A DNA stretch of 64,000 bases, taken from the NCBI RefSeq assembly GCF_019976755.1, contig NZ_AP023441.1, positions 3,655,501 to 3,719,500 of the forward strand. The letters are read 5' to 3'. Every line of letters begins with the position of its first letter. The first letter of the stretch is position 1. Source of the DNA: Nostoc sp. MS1 (lineage in GTDB: Bacteria > Cyanobacteriota > Cyanobacteriia > Cyanobacteriales > Nostocaceae). The notes below the pieces were generated by a model that searched no databases, was not told the DNA's origin, and saw nothing but the letters and a program-made list of their open reading frames with translations. Both the position numbers and the translations under genes were made by a program. This document shows positions 17,213 to 25,266 of this stretch, in pieces.

Positions 17213-18519
17213 CTGACAGGTGTAGGTTTTTTACAAGAGTGTGAGCATTCATTCACGCTTGACAGAAAATAAAAGCAGACTGACAAAGTGAAACAGAGGC
17301 TCAAATGCTGAAAAATGAGTACCTCAAACAATGGACAAATATAGTGTCACAGAAAATGCCACATCTGACGTTACCACAAGTGGTAGGGCTGGCAACATGG
17401 AGTTTTGGCATAGTGATGACAAGATCAAGTAGCTTGAGCAAAGTGTCAAAATTCATAGCTCAAGTCAACTCAGAAAAGGCAAATACAGTACGTCAAAGAT
17501 TAAAAGAATGGTATGAGGAAGCCTCTGCCAAAAAAGGGCTTCATCGTCGGACTCTAGATGTAAGTAGTTGTTTTGCGCCATTGCTGTTATGGGTGATCAG
17601 TTTGCTACCTACCAATATCAAGCGTATTGCGCTAGCACTAGACGCAACCAGTATCGGCAATAAGTTTGTAGTCTTATCAGTAAACATACTCTTGGCGGGT
17701 TGTGGAATCCCGATAGCATGGTGTGTGGTCAAAGCACATGAGCCAGGAAGTTGGAAAGGGCATTGGCACAATCTGCTCACAGCAATCAAAGATGCCATCC
17801 CAACTGAGTTTGATGTCATAGTCACTGCTGACAGAGGACTGTATGCTTGTTGGTTGTATGAATTGATTGTGGCTGCTGGCTGGCATCCGTTTTTACGTAT
17901 TAACCATCAAGGAACTTATCGCCTGCCATCTGGGAATACATGGCATCCACTAAAAGATGTGGTTTGTACCCCTGGAACATCTTGGTCAGGTCGAATTATT
18001 TGCTTTGTCACCAATCCCGTTGAATGTACATTGCTTGCCCGTTGGGATCTTGGTTACAAAGACCCTTGGTTGATTTTGACTGACCTTGAACCCATGAGCG
18101 CCTCTGCACTCTGGTACGGTTTACGTCCTTCTACAGAATGTGTTTATCGGGATGTCAAAGGAGATGGTTGGGATTGGCATCATACTCGTTTGCTCTCACC
18201 ACAACGTGCTGAACGTTTGTGGTTAGCCATCGCTGTTGCCACTCTTTGGATGGTGATGCTGGGGGGCGAAGCGGAAAATCAATCTTCTCCCCCAACTCTC
18301 GAACAACTTCCACCTCGACATGTTGTCTTTTCTCAGCCTTTCCACCTTCATCCTCAGCGTCAGATTTCTTGTTTTTTGTTAGGCCTGTTGACCCTGATTG
18401 CTGATTTACTCAACCATCTTCCTATTCATCTTCCCAGTTGGAGTGCTTTTCCTCATACTCCTGTTGACGATTTCTTTTGCTTCAATTCCTCCTAATTGTA
18501 AAAAACCTACACCTGTCAG
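17213..18519 (+). mobile_element. 1307-bp insertion sequence with perfect 23-bp inverted repeats
   Basis: The left end CTGACAGGTGTAGGTTTTTT (17213-17232, then ACA to 17235) is the exact reverse complement of the right end at 18497-18519. One transposase gene fills the element. Flanks on both sides are parts of a GGGGAGTGGGGATGAGGGAG-type purine-rich repeat, which looks like the target. A target duplication can only be GGG or less, since longer words differ. It lies between glyS and corA without breaking either. Confidence 0.95.
17305..18495 (+). CDS. DDE transposase of the 1.3-kb insertion sequence
   Basis: 396 residues. Candidate catalytic residues are Asp in LALDATSIGNK (about 114), Asp in VTADRGLYACW (about 175; the DRG motif is typical of IS4-type enzymes) and Glu in STECVYRDVKGDGW (about 276). 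The N-terminus is basic and helical (VRQRLKEWYEEASAKKG). The reading frame is complete from ATG 17305 to a TAA two bases before the right inverted repeat, so the element may still be active. I cannot assign an ISfinder family name; the IS4 superfamily is the best fit. Confidence 0.85.
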   Translation: MLKNEYLKQWTNIVSQKMPHLTLPQVVGLATWSFGIVMTRSSSLSKVSKFIAQVNSEKANTVRQRLKEWYEEASAKKGLHRRTLDVSSCFAPLLLWVISLLPTNIKRIALALDATSIGNKFVVLSVNILLAGCGIPIAWCVVKAHEPGSWKGHWHNLLTAIKDAIPTEFDVIVTADRGLYACWLYELIVAAGWHPFLRINHQGTYRLPSGNTWHPLKDVVCTPGTSWSGRIICFVTNPVECTLLARWDLGYKDPWLILTDLEPMSASALWYGLRPSTECVYRDVKGDGWDWHHTRLLSPQRAERLWLAIAVATLWMVMLGGEAENQSSPPTLEQLPPRHVVFSQPFHLHPQRQISCFLLGLLTLIADLLNHLPIHLPSWSAFPHTPVDDFFCFNSS

Positions 18520-18603
18520 GGGAGGTGGGGGAGATGAGGGAGCAGGTGAGGATAACTTTGAACTGTTGATCAATTACCAATTACCAATTACCCAGAAGGT
18601 TGC

Positions 18604-19749
18604 ATGATTAGAAAACTTCGTCGCTTTGCTAATGTAGTTACCAAACCATCTTATAAAGATGAGTTCTATCACTATCCAGGAACTGTACCTGGAACCATCA
18701 TTATTGATGCGGATGCGCCGCCGCCAGAAATTGATCTAATTGACTATGGCCCAACTAATTTTACTCACCAGCAATTGACTACGCCGGAAGAATGTATCCC
18801 ATATTTGGATACAGAATCTGTAACTTGGGTGGATGTCCAAGGATTGGGTAGTCAGGACATATTAGAGAGATTGGGCAAAGTATTTGATTTACCGCCTCTA
18901 GTTTTGGAAGATGTGGTGAATGTATCGGAACGTCCTAAATTAGAAGACTTTGATGATCAATTATTATTTATTGGCCGGATGGTAGTACCAAAAGAAAGAG
19001 GTGGCGGTTTTTATAGTGAGCAAGTAAGTTTAATTTTGGGGAAACATTACTTGTTAACTATACAAGAAGAACCTGAACATGATTGCTTTGAAGGAGTGCG
19101 CTCAAGGATTGAAAAGGCTAAGGGAATTATTCGCCGCCAAAAAGCTGATCATTTGGCTTATGCTTTAATCGATGCCATTGTTGATGGTTTTTTCCCAGTG
19201 TTAGAACGTTACGGCGAAGAACTGGAGGACTTAGAGCAGGAAGTAATTGTTAGTCCTACTCGCCAAACACTGCAAAAAATTTACCAGGTGAGGCGAGAAT
19301 TACTACAATTGCGTCGTGCTATTTGGCCGCAACGAGATGCGATTAATGCTTTAATCCGCGATGGGAGTGAACTCATTAGCGAAGAGGTGCAAATCTACCT
19401 GCGCGATTGTTATGACCATGCGGTGCAAGTCATGGATATGGTGGAAACCTACCGCGAGTTAGCCTCTGGCTTGATGGATGTATACTTGTCGGCAGTCAGT
19501 AACAAAATGAATGAGGTTATGAAATTACTGACAGTGGTTTCCTCAATCTTTATTCCCCTAACTTTTGTTGCTGGGATATACGGAATGAATTTCAATCCCG
19601 ACAAATCACCATACAATATGCCTGAGTTGAATTGGTATTGGGGTTATCCATTTTGCTTAGGAGTCATGGGGGCGATCGCCTGTGGATTATTATTCTTCTT
19701 TTGGAAACGAGGCTGGCTAGAAAATTCTTCCACAATTAAGCGTGATTAA
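18604..19749 (+). CDS. corA: CorA-type Mg2+/Co2+ transporter
   Basis: A 381-residue divalent-cation channel of the plasma membrane that works as a pentamer. A large N-terminal cytoplasmic domain (residues 1-310) with long helices (ERYGEELEDLEQEVIVS) is followed by two transmembrane helices at about 320-340 (SSIFIPLTFVAGIYGMN) and 353-373. The signature GMN is in IYGMNFNPDK at the pore mouth. Start ATG 18604 (MIRKLRRFANVVTK). It lies 84 bp downstream of the insertion sequence, which may have separated it from its old promoter. Confidence 0.95.
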   Translation: MIRKLRRFANVVTKPSYKDEFYHYPGTVPGTIIIDADAPPPEIDLIDYGPTNFTHQQLTTPEECIPYLDTESVTWVDVQGLGSQDILERLGKVFDLPPLVLEDVVNVSERPKLEDFDDQLLFIGRMVVPKERGGGFYSEQVSLILGKHYLLTIQEEPEHDCFEGVRSRIEKAKGIIRRQKADHLAYALIDAIVDGFFPVLERYGEELEDLEQEVIVSPTRQTLQKIYQVRRELLQLRRAIWPQRDAINALIRDGSELISEEVQIYLRDCYDHAVQVMDMVETYRELASGLMDVYLSAVSNKMNEVMKLLTVVSSIFIPLTFVAGIYGMNFNPDKSPYNMPELNWYWGYPFCLGVMGAIACGLLFFFWKRGWLENSSTIKRD

Positions 19750-19810
19750 ATATTCAACATCACTAACAAGTCGCGTAAAAAAATTATTATAGGGAGTTTA
19801 TATTCCAAGT

Positions 19811-20509
19811 ATGAGGAATACCGACCAAAATTTACTTGTTTTAACAATTTATATTATTGGTATAACTTATGTGTTTAACCAGATGGTTGCATCTATAGAT
19901 GATCGCATCAAGTATGATTTTAAAAAATCCGTTGTAGATGACCAATTAAAACAACAAGAACTAGACGACAAAATTGCCATATCCTTCAAATTTGGTTCAT
20001 CAAACTCTTATGATGACGTTAAAGACTTATCAATAAGTATTGAGAATAAATCTGATGATGTGGCTGTTTACGTAGATTGGGATAATAGTTCTATAGTTGT
20101 AGAGCATACTAAACAATCACGGCGAGTAATCAGAAGATCACCAGACTTAACCCGCGACTTAGCCGTACCACAAAGTCCCAGTTTAATAGTTCCAAAAAAA
20201 ACACTTTCAGCATCTATCACAGCCGAAGATGTCTTAAAGCTTCAAGACGGCACATACTCAGTTAGCAAACCTCTAATTGATATTACCGGACTCAAAAATG
20301 GTGGGCCGCCGCAAAAGAAGTTATACGGCGACTTTATGAATAGAGGTAAAGAATTAGAATTTTCTTTACAGTTAGTATTGCGTCTCACCAAAGTTAGAGC
20401 AGGCTTGGCTCCTGGTGCTGAATACCCACCCATATCTATTATTAATTGCCCCTTCACTATCAAAAAACTACCTTGGACTTACGCCTTACCTTGGAACAAA
20501 AAGAAATAA
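19811..20509 (+). CDS. hypothetical membrane-anchored protein
   Basis: 232 residues with one N-terminal hydrophobic segment (LLVLTIYIIGITYVFNQMV, residues 8-26) and a beta-rich remainder containing DLSISIENKSDDVAVYVDWD, which reads like an immunoglobulin-like or beta-sandwich fold. I recognise no family. The C-terminus is basic (WTYALPWNKKK). It follows corA by 61 bp on the same strand and may be cotranscribed, and ends 42 bp before rnpB. Confidence 0.65.
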   Translation: MRNTDQNLLVLTIYIIGITYVFNQMVASIDDRIKYDFKKSVVDDQLKQQELDDKIAISFKFGSSNSYDDVKDLSISIENKSDDVAVYVDWDNSSIVVEHTKQSRRVIRRSPDLTRDLAVPQSPSLIVPKKTLSASITAEDVLKLQDGTYSVSKPLIDITGLKNGGPPQKKLYGDFMNRGKELEFSLQLVLRLTKVRAGLAPGAEYPPISIINCPFTIKKLPWTYALPWNKKK

Positions 20510-20551
20510 GCAAAACAAACACATTACCCCATACAAGATTACACTGGAGCT

Positions 20552-20988
20552 AGGGAGAGAGTAGGCGTTGGCGGTTGCAGGTCAGTTAAAACTGGCTTGA
20601 GGAAAGTCCGGACTCCCGAAAGACCAGACTTGCTGGATAACGTCCAGTGCGAGCGATCGTGAGGATAGTGCCACAGAAAAATACCGCCAAAACAATTCAA
20701 AATTCAAAATTCAAAGTTCAAAATTTTGGATGAAGGTTTTGCATTTTGAGTTCAATTTTGGTAAGGGTGCAAAGGTGCGGTAAGAGCGCACCAGCAGCGT
20801 TGAGAAGCGCTGGCTCGGTAAACCCCGGTTGGGAGCAAGGCCGAAGGAACTATGGTTGGTCTTTTACCAGTTCCGCGATAAGAGCGCCGCTAGAGGCGTT
20901 TGGTAACAAACGTCCCAGATAGATAACCGCCCTCTGGTAAAGTAATTTACACAGAGAACAGAACCCGGCTTACTACCAACTCTCTCCT
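20552..20988 (+). ncRNA. rnpB: RNase P RNA (bacterial type A)
   Basis: The catalytic RNA of RNase P, which matures tRNA 5' ends. The 5' end AGGGAGAGAGTAGG pairs with the 3' CTACCAACTCTCTCCT to close helix P1. Conserved cores are present: GAGGAAAGTCCGGACTCC (20619-20636), ACAGAAAAATACCGCC (20673-20688), GGTAAACCCCGGTTGGGAGC (20817-20836) and AGATAGATAACCGCC (20917-20931). Bases 20694-20721 carry four AATTCAA-type heptamers in the variable P12 region, a trait reported for RNase P RNAs of heterocystous cyanobacteria. Ends are set by the P1 pairing and may be off by a few bases. Confidence 0.96.
20694..20721. repeat. AATTCAA heptamers inside rnpB
   Basis: Units AATTCAA, AATTCAA, AATTCAA and AGTTCAA follow each other inside the RNase P RNA. 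A region further on (20750-20760, AGTTCAATTTT) can pair back with it, so the repeat may lengthen a helix rather than disturb the core. Confidence 0.85.
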
Positions 20989-20991
20989 CTT

Positions 20992-21090
20992 TTAGTCCAT
21001 AGTCATTAGTCCATAGTCATTAGTCCAACGGAAGGATTATTAACTGTTGACTGTTGACTTTTGACTGTTAACTGTTGACTGTTGACTGTT
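20992..21090. repeat. STRR block between rnpB and rnc
   Basis: TTAGTCCATAGTCA units (20992-21028) are followed by seven-base GTTGACT/TTTGACT units (21041-21090). The second block fills the space upstream of the rnc start codon and includes TTG codons that could be mistaken for starts. Confidence 0.85.
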
Positions 21091-21095
21091 TACAA

Positions 21096-21821
21096 ATGAC
21101 CCTCGTTTATCCCCGCCGTCAAAGGCAACTTGAAAGTTTAGTCAGAAAATTAGGTTTGCCCATAACAGCACCAATTAAGTGGCAATTGCTGGATCTGGCC
21201 CTGACTCATCCTACTGTTTCTGAGTCAGCAAACTATGAACAATTGGAGTTTGTGGGTGATGCGGTGGTACGCTTGGCGGCGGCTGTGTTGCTGTGGGAGG
21301 CTTATCCAGATTGCCAAGTTGGGGATTTTGCCGCCATACGTTCAGTATTGGTGAGCGATCGCATCCTCGCCCAATTAGCTAGAGAATATGGTTTAGAATT
21401 ACATTTGCTGGTTGCTGGTAGTGCCACCAGCGATAAAATTGGTCAAGAATCTCGATTAGCAGACGCTTTTGAGGCTGTTTTAGGAGCGCTTTACCTCAGC
21501 ACTAATAATTTAGATTTGATTCGCCCTTGGTTAGACCCTCACTTTCGCCAATTAGCAACCGAAATTCGTCTCGACCCCGCCAGACTCAACTATAAAGCCG
21601 CTCTGCAAGAATGGACTCAAGCCCAGTTTAAAGTATTACCAGAATACCGAGTTGTTGAAATTAATCAAGCCAACCGCACTCAAGAACGTTTCGCTGCCGA
21701 AGTCTGGTTAAACGGTAACAAACTTGGTGAGGGCAAAGGACGTTCCATCAAAGCTGCCGAACAAGCCGCCGCCAAAGTAGCATTTTTAGCCATCCCGCCT
21801 TCAGAAGAGATGAAGAGTTAA
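21096..21821 (+). CDS. rnc: ribonuclease III
   Basis: A double-strand-specific endoribonuclease that processes rRNA and structured mRNAs. The catalytic domain shows the signature YEQLEFVGDAVVRLAAAVLL (about residues 48-67; family form ERLEFLGDAVL) and the second acidic site DAFEAVLGALYLS. A C-terminal double-stranded RNA-binding domain starts near residue 165 (NYKAALQEWTQAQF) and ends KAAEQAAAKVAFLA. Start ATG 21096 (MTLVYPRRQR); an upstream TTG lies in tandem repeat and is unlikely. It lies on the same strand 107 bp after rnpB. Confidence 0.94.
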   Translation: MTLVYPRRQRQLESLVRKLGLPITAPIKWQLLDLALTHPTVSESANYEQLEFVGDAVVRLAAAVLLWEAYPDCQVGDFAAIRSVLVSDRILAQLAREYGLELHLLVAGSATSDKIGQESRLADAFEAVLGALYLSTNNLDLIRPWLDPHFRQLATEIRLDPARLNYKAALQEWTQAQFKVLPEYRVVEINQANRTQERFAAEVWLNGNKLGEGKGRSIKAAEQAAAKVAFLAIPPSEEMKS

Positions 21822-22011
21822 TAGTTGATGGTTATTTGTCGAATCTAAAATCTTAATCATTTCTTCTCTATGAGAGGCTGCGCCAACTGTTCCTAACGAG
21901 TACGGCGTTTATCGGCCTGCTCTACGGGAATGCTTTGTCTTAACTCGACTTTATCTCTAATTTGTACAGAAGTAAATATTACAAAACTATTTCAGTATAT
22001 ATTCTTAATTA

Positions 22012-23684
22012 GGGCTTGCTGAAAAAGTCATTTCAAAGGAAGAGAAAAATTGATTAAGTAGTCAGTCCAGAAAAAAGATAAGTTTTTGTTGTTTAAGGTT
22101 TAATGAAATATCAGTTTCGATAATAGAAGAAGTAAAAAAAGACTCAGTTTTGAAAAATAGGCAAAAAAATACACAAAAAAGCCGTAATAGCAGAGTAGAA
22201 AGATTCATAACTAAAAAAGTTATGGCAATAGCGGTGAAAGAAGTATGAGGAAGTTTAGCCATAACTCTACCAAGGCTAAATCTTCGTTTACCTTGTCCAA
22301 ACTTGCCCTCAATACAATTACGAATCCTTTCGTCATAAGCGGCTTGTTTCTTCTTTTCAGGGCTGACATTTTGGGGGGGTCTACCTAGTGGTGGGCCACT
22401 AATTCTAATTCCCCTTTCTTGACACCAAGCTCGATTCTCCCTCGTCCGATAAATCTTATCAACATGAACTGATTCAGGATAATATCCGGTGTAGTTTTTG
22501 TATGCTTCTACTTGTGATTTTAAGTCTCCTGATTCGTTAAAGTTGTCCCAACTAATATGGTCTAAAAATACATAGCCATCATAGTAACTAGCTGAAAACT
22601 TAGCCCCAAACTCTACTGTTCTCCCGGCTTTACCTCGGATAATCGGACGAATGTGTGGTTGGTTTAAACTGACAATGCGGTCTTGTATACTAATTTTTTG
22701 ATTTTCATATAACCATAACTGTTGACGATAAACTTCTGCTACTACTAGCAACATCTTATATTGACTGTTGCTCAGTTTTAATAGTGACGCACCTAAATTT
22801 ATTAGCTGCTGAATATGAGTTAAATTTCTGTTGATATATTGCAGTTGCTTTCTGATAGCTTTCCTTCTTTCTTTAACTGTTGGTTTTCTTTTCTTGGCTA
22901 CTGCTAAATAATCCTTTCTTGCTTTGTTTCTGTAGGTTCTTGGTTTGTTGATATTTCTTACTAATAAGGACTTATATAATGTATCTATGATTGTTTCTGT
23001 TTGCTTTCTGGCTTGATTTAATAATCCTAAATCTGTCGGATAACTTATGTCTGCTGGCGCACAACTAGCATCTAATATTAATTTTCCTCTATTGGCTGGC
23101 TTACTTTTTGAATCCTCGACCTCTGGCTTTTTTGCTCTTACTTCTACCTCCTGTTTATTTTCTAACATCTTCCTGACTATTTCTTGATTGATTTTATTGA
23201 CTAATTCTATATCTATCCTTTCTCTAAAATGAACTAGCATTGACGGGTCAAATGCAGATTCATTACTATATGCTGACATTCCTATAAAGTATTGCAGATA
23301 CGGGTTCTCCCGAATTTGTTCTACTGTCTCTCTGTCACTTATTCCTAATTTTTCTTTAATTATTAATGCTCCCAACGCCATTCTAAATGTTTTGGCTGGC
23401 GCTCCCATTCTTGCTGAAAATATTTCTGCGTACTCTGCTTCAAATTTTGACCAAGGTATCATGTTCGCCATGATTACCCATCGGTTATCTGACGCTAGTT
23501 TTCCCCCAAAGGGTAGTTCAAAGTTTTCTGCTGCTTTTTCTTGCTTTTGCGCTCTTCGATACATTTTAACGCAACTTGCTACAAGGATTTTTACTTATCT
23601 TACCCTTTTTCTTTTCACCTTATTTTTCTTTCCTGACCCTGAAACTCTTCATTCTGCTATCTTTCGCCCTTATTCAGCCAGCCC
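22012..23684 (-). mobile_element. 1673-bp IS5/IS1182-like insertion sequence
   Basis: The left end GGGCTTGCTGAAAAAG and the right end, read on the other strand, GGGCTGGCTGAATAAG form imperfect inverted repeats (two mismatches in 16). TAATTA flanks both ends (22006-22011 and 23685-23690). Because TAATTA is itself a palindrome, it may be a target duplication or part of the inverted repeat. One intact transposase lies inside on the minus strand. The element sits between rnc and the glycosyltransferase cluster. Confidence 0.9.
22062..23564 (-). CDS. IS5/IS1182-type transposase
   Basis: 500 residues. The N-terminal DUF772-type domain is seen (MALGALIIKEKLGISDRETV, YLQYFIGMSAYSNESAFDPS), followed by a first acidic site LILDASCAPADISYPTD, a long basic linker, a second site DHISWDNFNESGD or VHVDKIYRTRENRAW, and the C-terminal NCIEGKFGQGKRRFSLGRVM with the catalytic Glu. 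The last 40 residues are hydrophobic and Phe-rich. No frame break is visible, so the element may be mobile. Start ATG 23564 (MYRRAQKQEK). Confidence 0.9.
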   Translation of the reverse strand: MYRRAQKQEKAAENFELPFGGKLASDNRWVIMANMIPWSKFEAEYAEIFSARMGAPAKTFRMALGALIIKEKLGISDRETVEQIRENPYLQYFIGMSAYSNESAFDPSMLVHFRERIDIELVNKINQEIVRKMLENKQEVEVRAKKPEVEDSKSKPANRGKLILDASCAPADISYPTDLGLLNQARKQTETIIDTLYKSLLVRNINKPRTYRNKARKDYLAVAKKRKPTVKERRKAIRKQLQYINRNLTHIQQLINLGASLLKLSNSQYKMLLVVAEVYRQQLWLYENQKISIQDRIVSLNQPHIRPIIRGKAGRTVEFGAKFSASYYDGYVFLDHISWDNFNESGDLKSQVEAYKNYTGYYPESVHVDKIYRTRENRAWCQERGIRISGPPLGRPPQNVSPEKKKQAAYDERIRNCIEGKFGQGKRRFSLGRVMAKLPHTSFTAIAITFLVMNLSTLLLRLFCVFFCLFFKTESFFTSSIIETDISLNLKQQKLIFFLD

Positions 23685-23947
23685 TAATTAAAAAAACATT
23701 TTTAAGTATTATTGCTAATATCTTAATATAAATTAATGCTTTAAAATTTACTACAGATATTAAAAAACTCGTAAAGTTTCGGGAAAAGTAACCATATTAT
23801 TTGTTTACATGCTGCATACTTGAATAATCAAAAAACAAATAATTGTTTTAGCTAATTAAACATAACTAAAAATCTAAATGTTATAAATTCTCTTATTTAT
23901 AAAACTGCTCTGCAATCAAAAAATATAGTTCTTATCCACTTACTTTC

Positions 23948-25198
23948 ATGAATATCAATTCAACTAAAGAATTACTAACAGTTCCCACTGGCTCATTACA
24001 AGTTGCTGATATACCTCCTAATAGCGTAGAGTTAAATCATCAAGAGCAAGATATATATTTTTCCTTAATAATCCCTACCTATAAAGAGCGGGATAATATT
24101 GAAAATGTTGTAAAAATCTTGAGTCAAACCCTAGATGAATTTATCCCAGGAGATTATGAATTAATTGTTGTGGATGATGATAGCCCTGATATGACTTGGG
24201 AAGTTGCCCAAGCCTTGACAGAAGAATATCCCCAGTTAAGAGTCATGCGACGACAACAAGAAAGGGGATTATCTTCCGCAGTAGTTAGGGGGTGGCAAGT
24301 CGCTAGAGGAGGCATTCTTGGGGTAATTGATGGAGATTTGCAACATCCTCCAGAAGTATTGACCGAACTATTGAAGAAAATGTCCCAAGGCGCAGATTTG
24401 GCATTAGCCAGCCGTCATGTAGATGGTGGTGGTGTTAGTAGTTGGAGTGTAGTCAGACGCTTCTTATCTCGTGGCGCTCAAGTTTTGGGTTTGCTCATTT
24501 TACCTGGAGTGTTGGGCAGAGTTTCCGACCCGATGAGTGGCTATTTTATGGTGCGTCGTAGCAGCATAGTTGGGGCGGTACTCAATCCTGTAGGCTACAA
24601 AATTCTGTTAGAGGTAATTGGGCGGGGTAATATTGGAAATATTGCCGAAGTCGGTTATGTATTCTGCGAACGGCAACAGGGTGAAAGTAAAGTTACCTGG
24701 AAGCAGTATATAGACTATATCCATCACCTAGTACGTTTGCGTTTATCTACTGGGCGTGTAGGTCGAGTTAAGGCAAAAATTAATTTCCCTCTAGATCGAT
24801 TCTTGCGTTTTGCCTTGGTGGGATTGAGTGGCGTATTTGTAGATATGGGACTGCTTTACTTACTCAGTGACCCCTCAACCTTGGCTTTACCTCTAACTCG
24901 CAGCAAAATTATTTCCGGTGAAATCGCTATTTTCAATAATTTCTTATGGAACGATGCCTGGACGTTTGCTGATGTAACCACTAGACAGCAAGAATGGCAT
25001 CAAAGGCTGAAGCGATTTGTCAAGTTCAACGTGATTTGTTTGGCGGGGTTGGTGTTGAATGTTATGGTTTTGAACCTAGTATTTAATTTCCTGATTCCTA
25101 ACCGCTATGTTGCTAACCTGATTGCGATCGCCGTTGCTACTATTTGGAATTTCTGGGTTAACCTCAAACTTAGCTGGCGTGTAACTGATGTGAAATAG
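23948..25198 (+). CDS. polyprenol-phosphate glycosyltransferase (GT2) fused to a GtrA-like domain
   Basis: 416 residues. The N-terminal GT2 domain (about 35-270) has SLIIPTYKERDNIENVV, the nucleotide-sugar site VVDDDSPDMTW, DGDLQHPPEV and SDPMSGYFMVRR, like dolichol-phosphate mannosyltransferases. The C-terminal part (about 285-410) has four hydrophobic segments of the GtrA type (FLRFALVGLSGVFVDMGLLY). Such enzymes load a sugar onto a lipid carrier and may help flip it. The next gene encodes a lipid-linked-sugar-dependent transferase, so the two likely act in one surface glycosylation pathway. Start ATG 23948 is the first in frame. Confidence 0.9.
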   Translation: MNINSTKELLTVPTGSLQVADIPPNSVELNHQEQDIYFSLIIPTYKERDNIENVVKILSQTLDEFIPGDYELIVVDDDSPDMTWEVAQALTEEYPQLRVMRRQQERGLSSAVVRGWQVARGGILGVIDGDLQHPPEVLTELLKKMSQGADLALASRHVDGGGVSSWSVVRRFLSRGAQVLGLLILPGVLGRVSDPMSGYFMVRRSSIVGAVLNPVGYKILLEVIGRGNIGNIAEVGYVFCERQQGESKVTWKQYIDYIHHLVRLRLSTGRVGRVKAKINFPLDRFLRFALVGLSGVFVDMGLLYLLSDPSTLALPLTRSKIISGEIAIFNNFLWNDAWTFADVTTRQQEWHQRLKRFVKFNVICLAGLVLNVMVLNLVFNFLIPNRYVANLIAIAVATIWNFWVNLKLSWRVTDVK

Positions 25199-25266
25199 TT
25201 GGCTCGGTCTAATATATACAAGTTGGTGTATTCTCACGCTGGGCTTCTCCCAAGGAATAGATTGGT

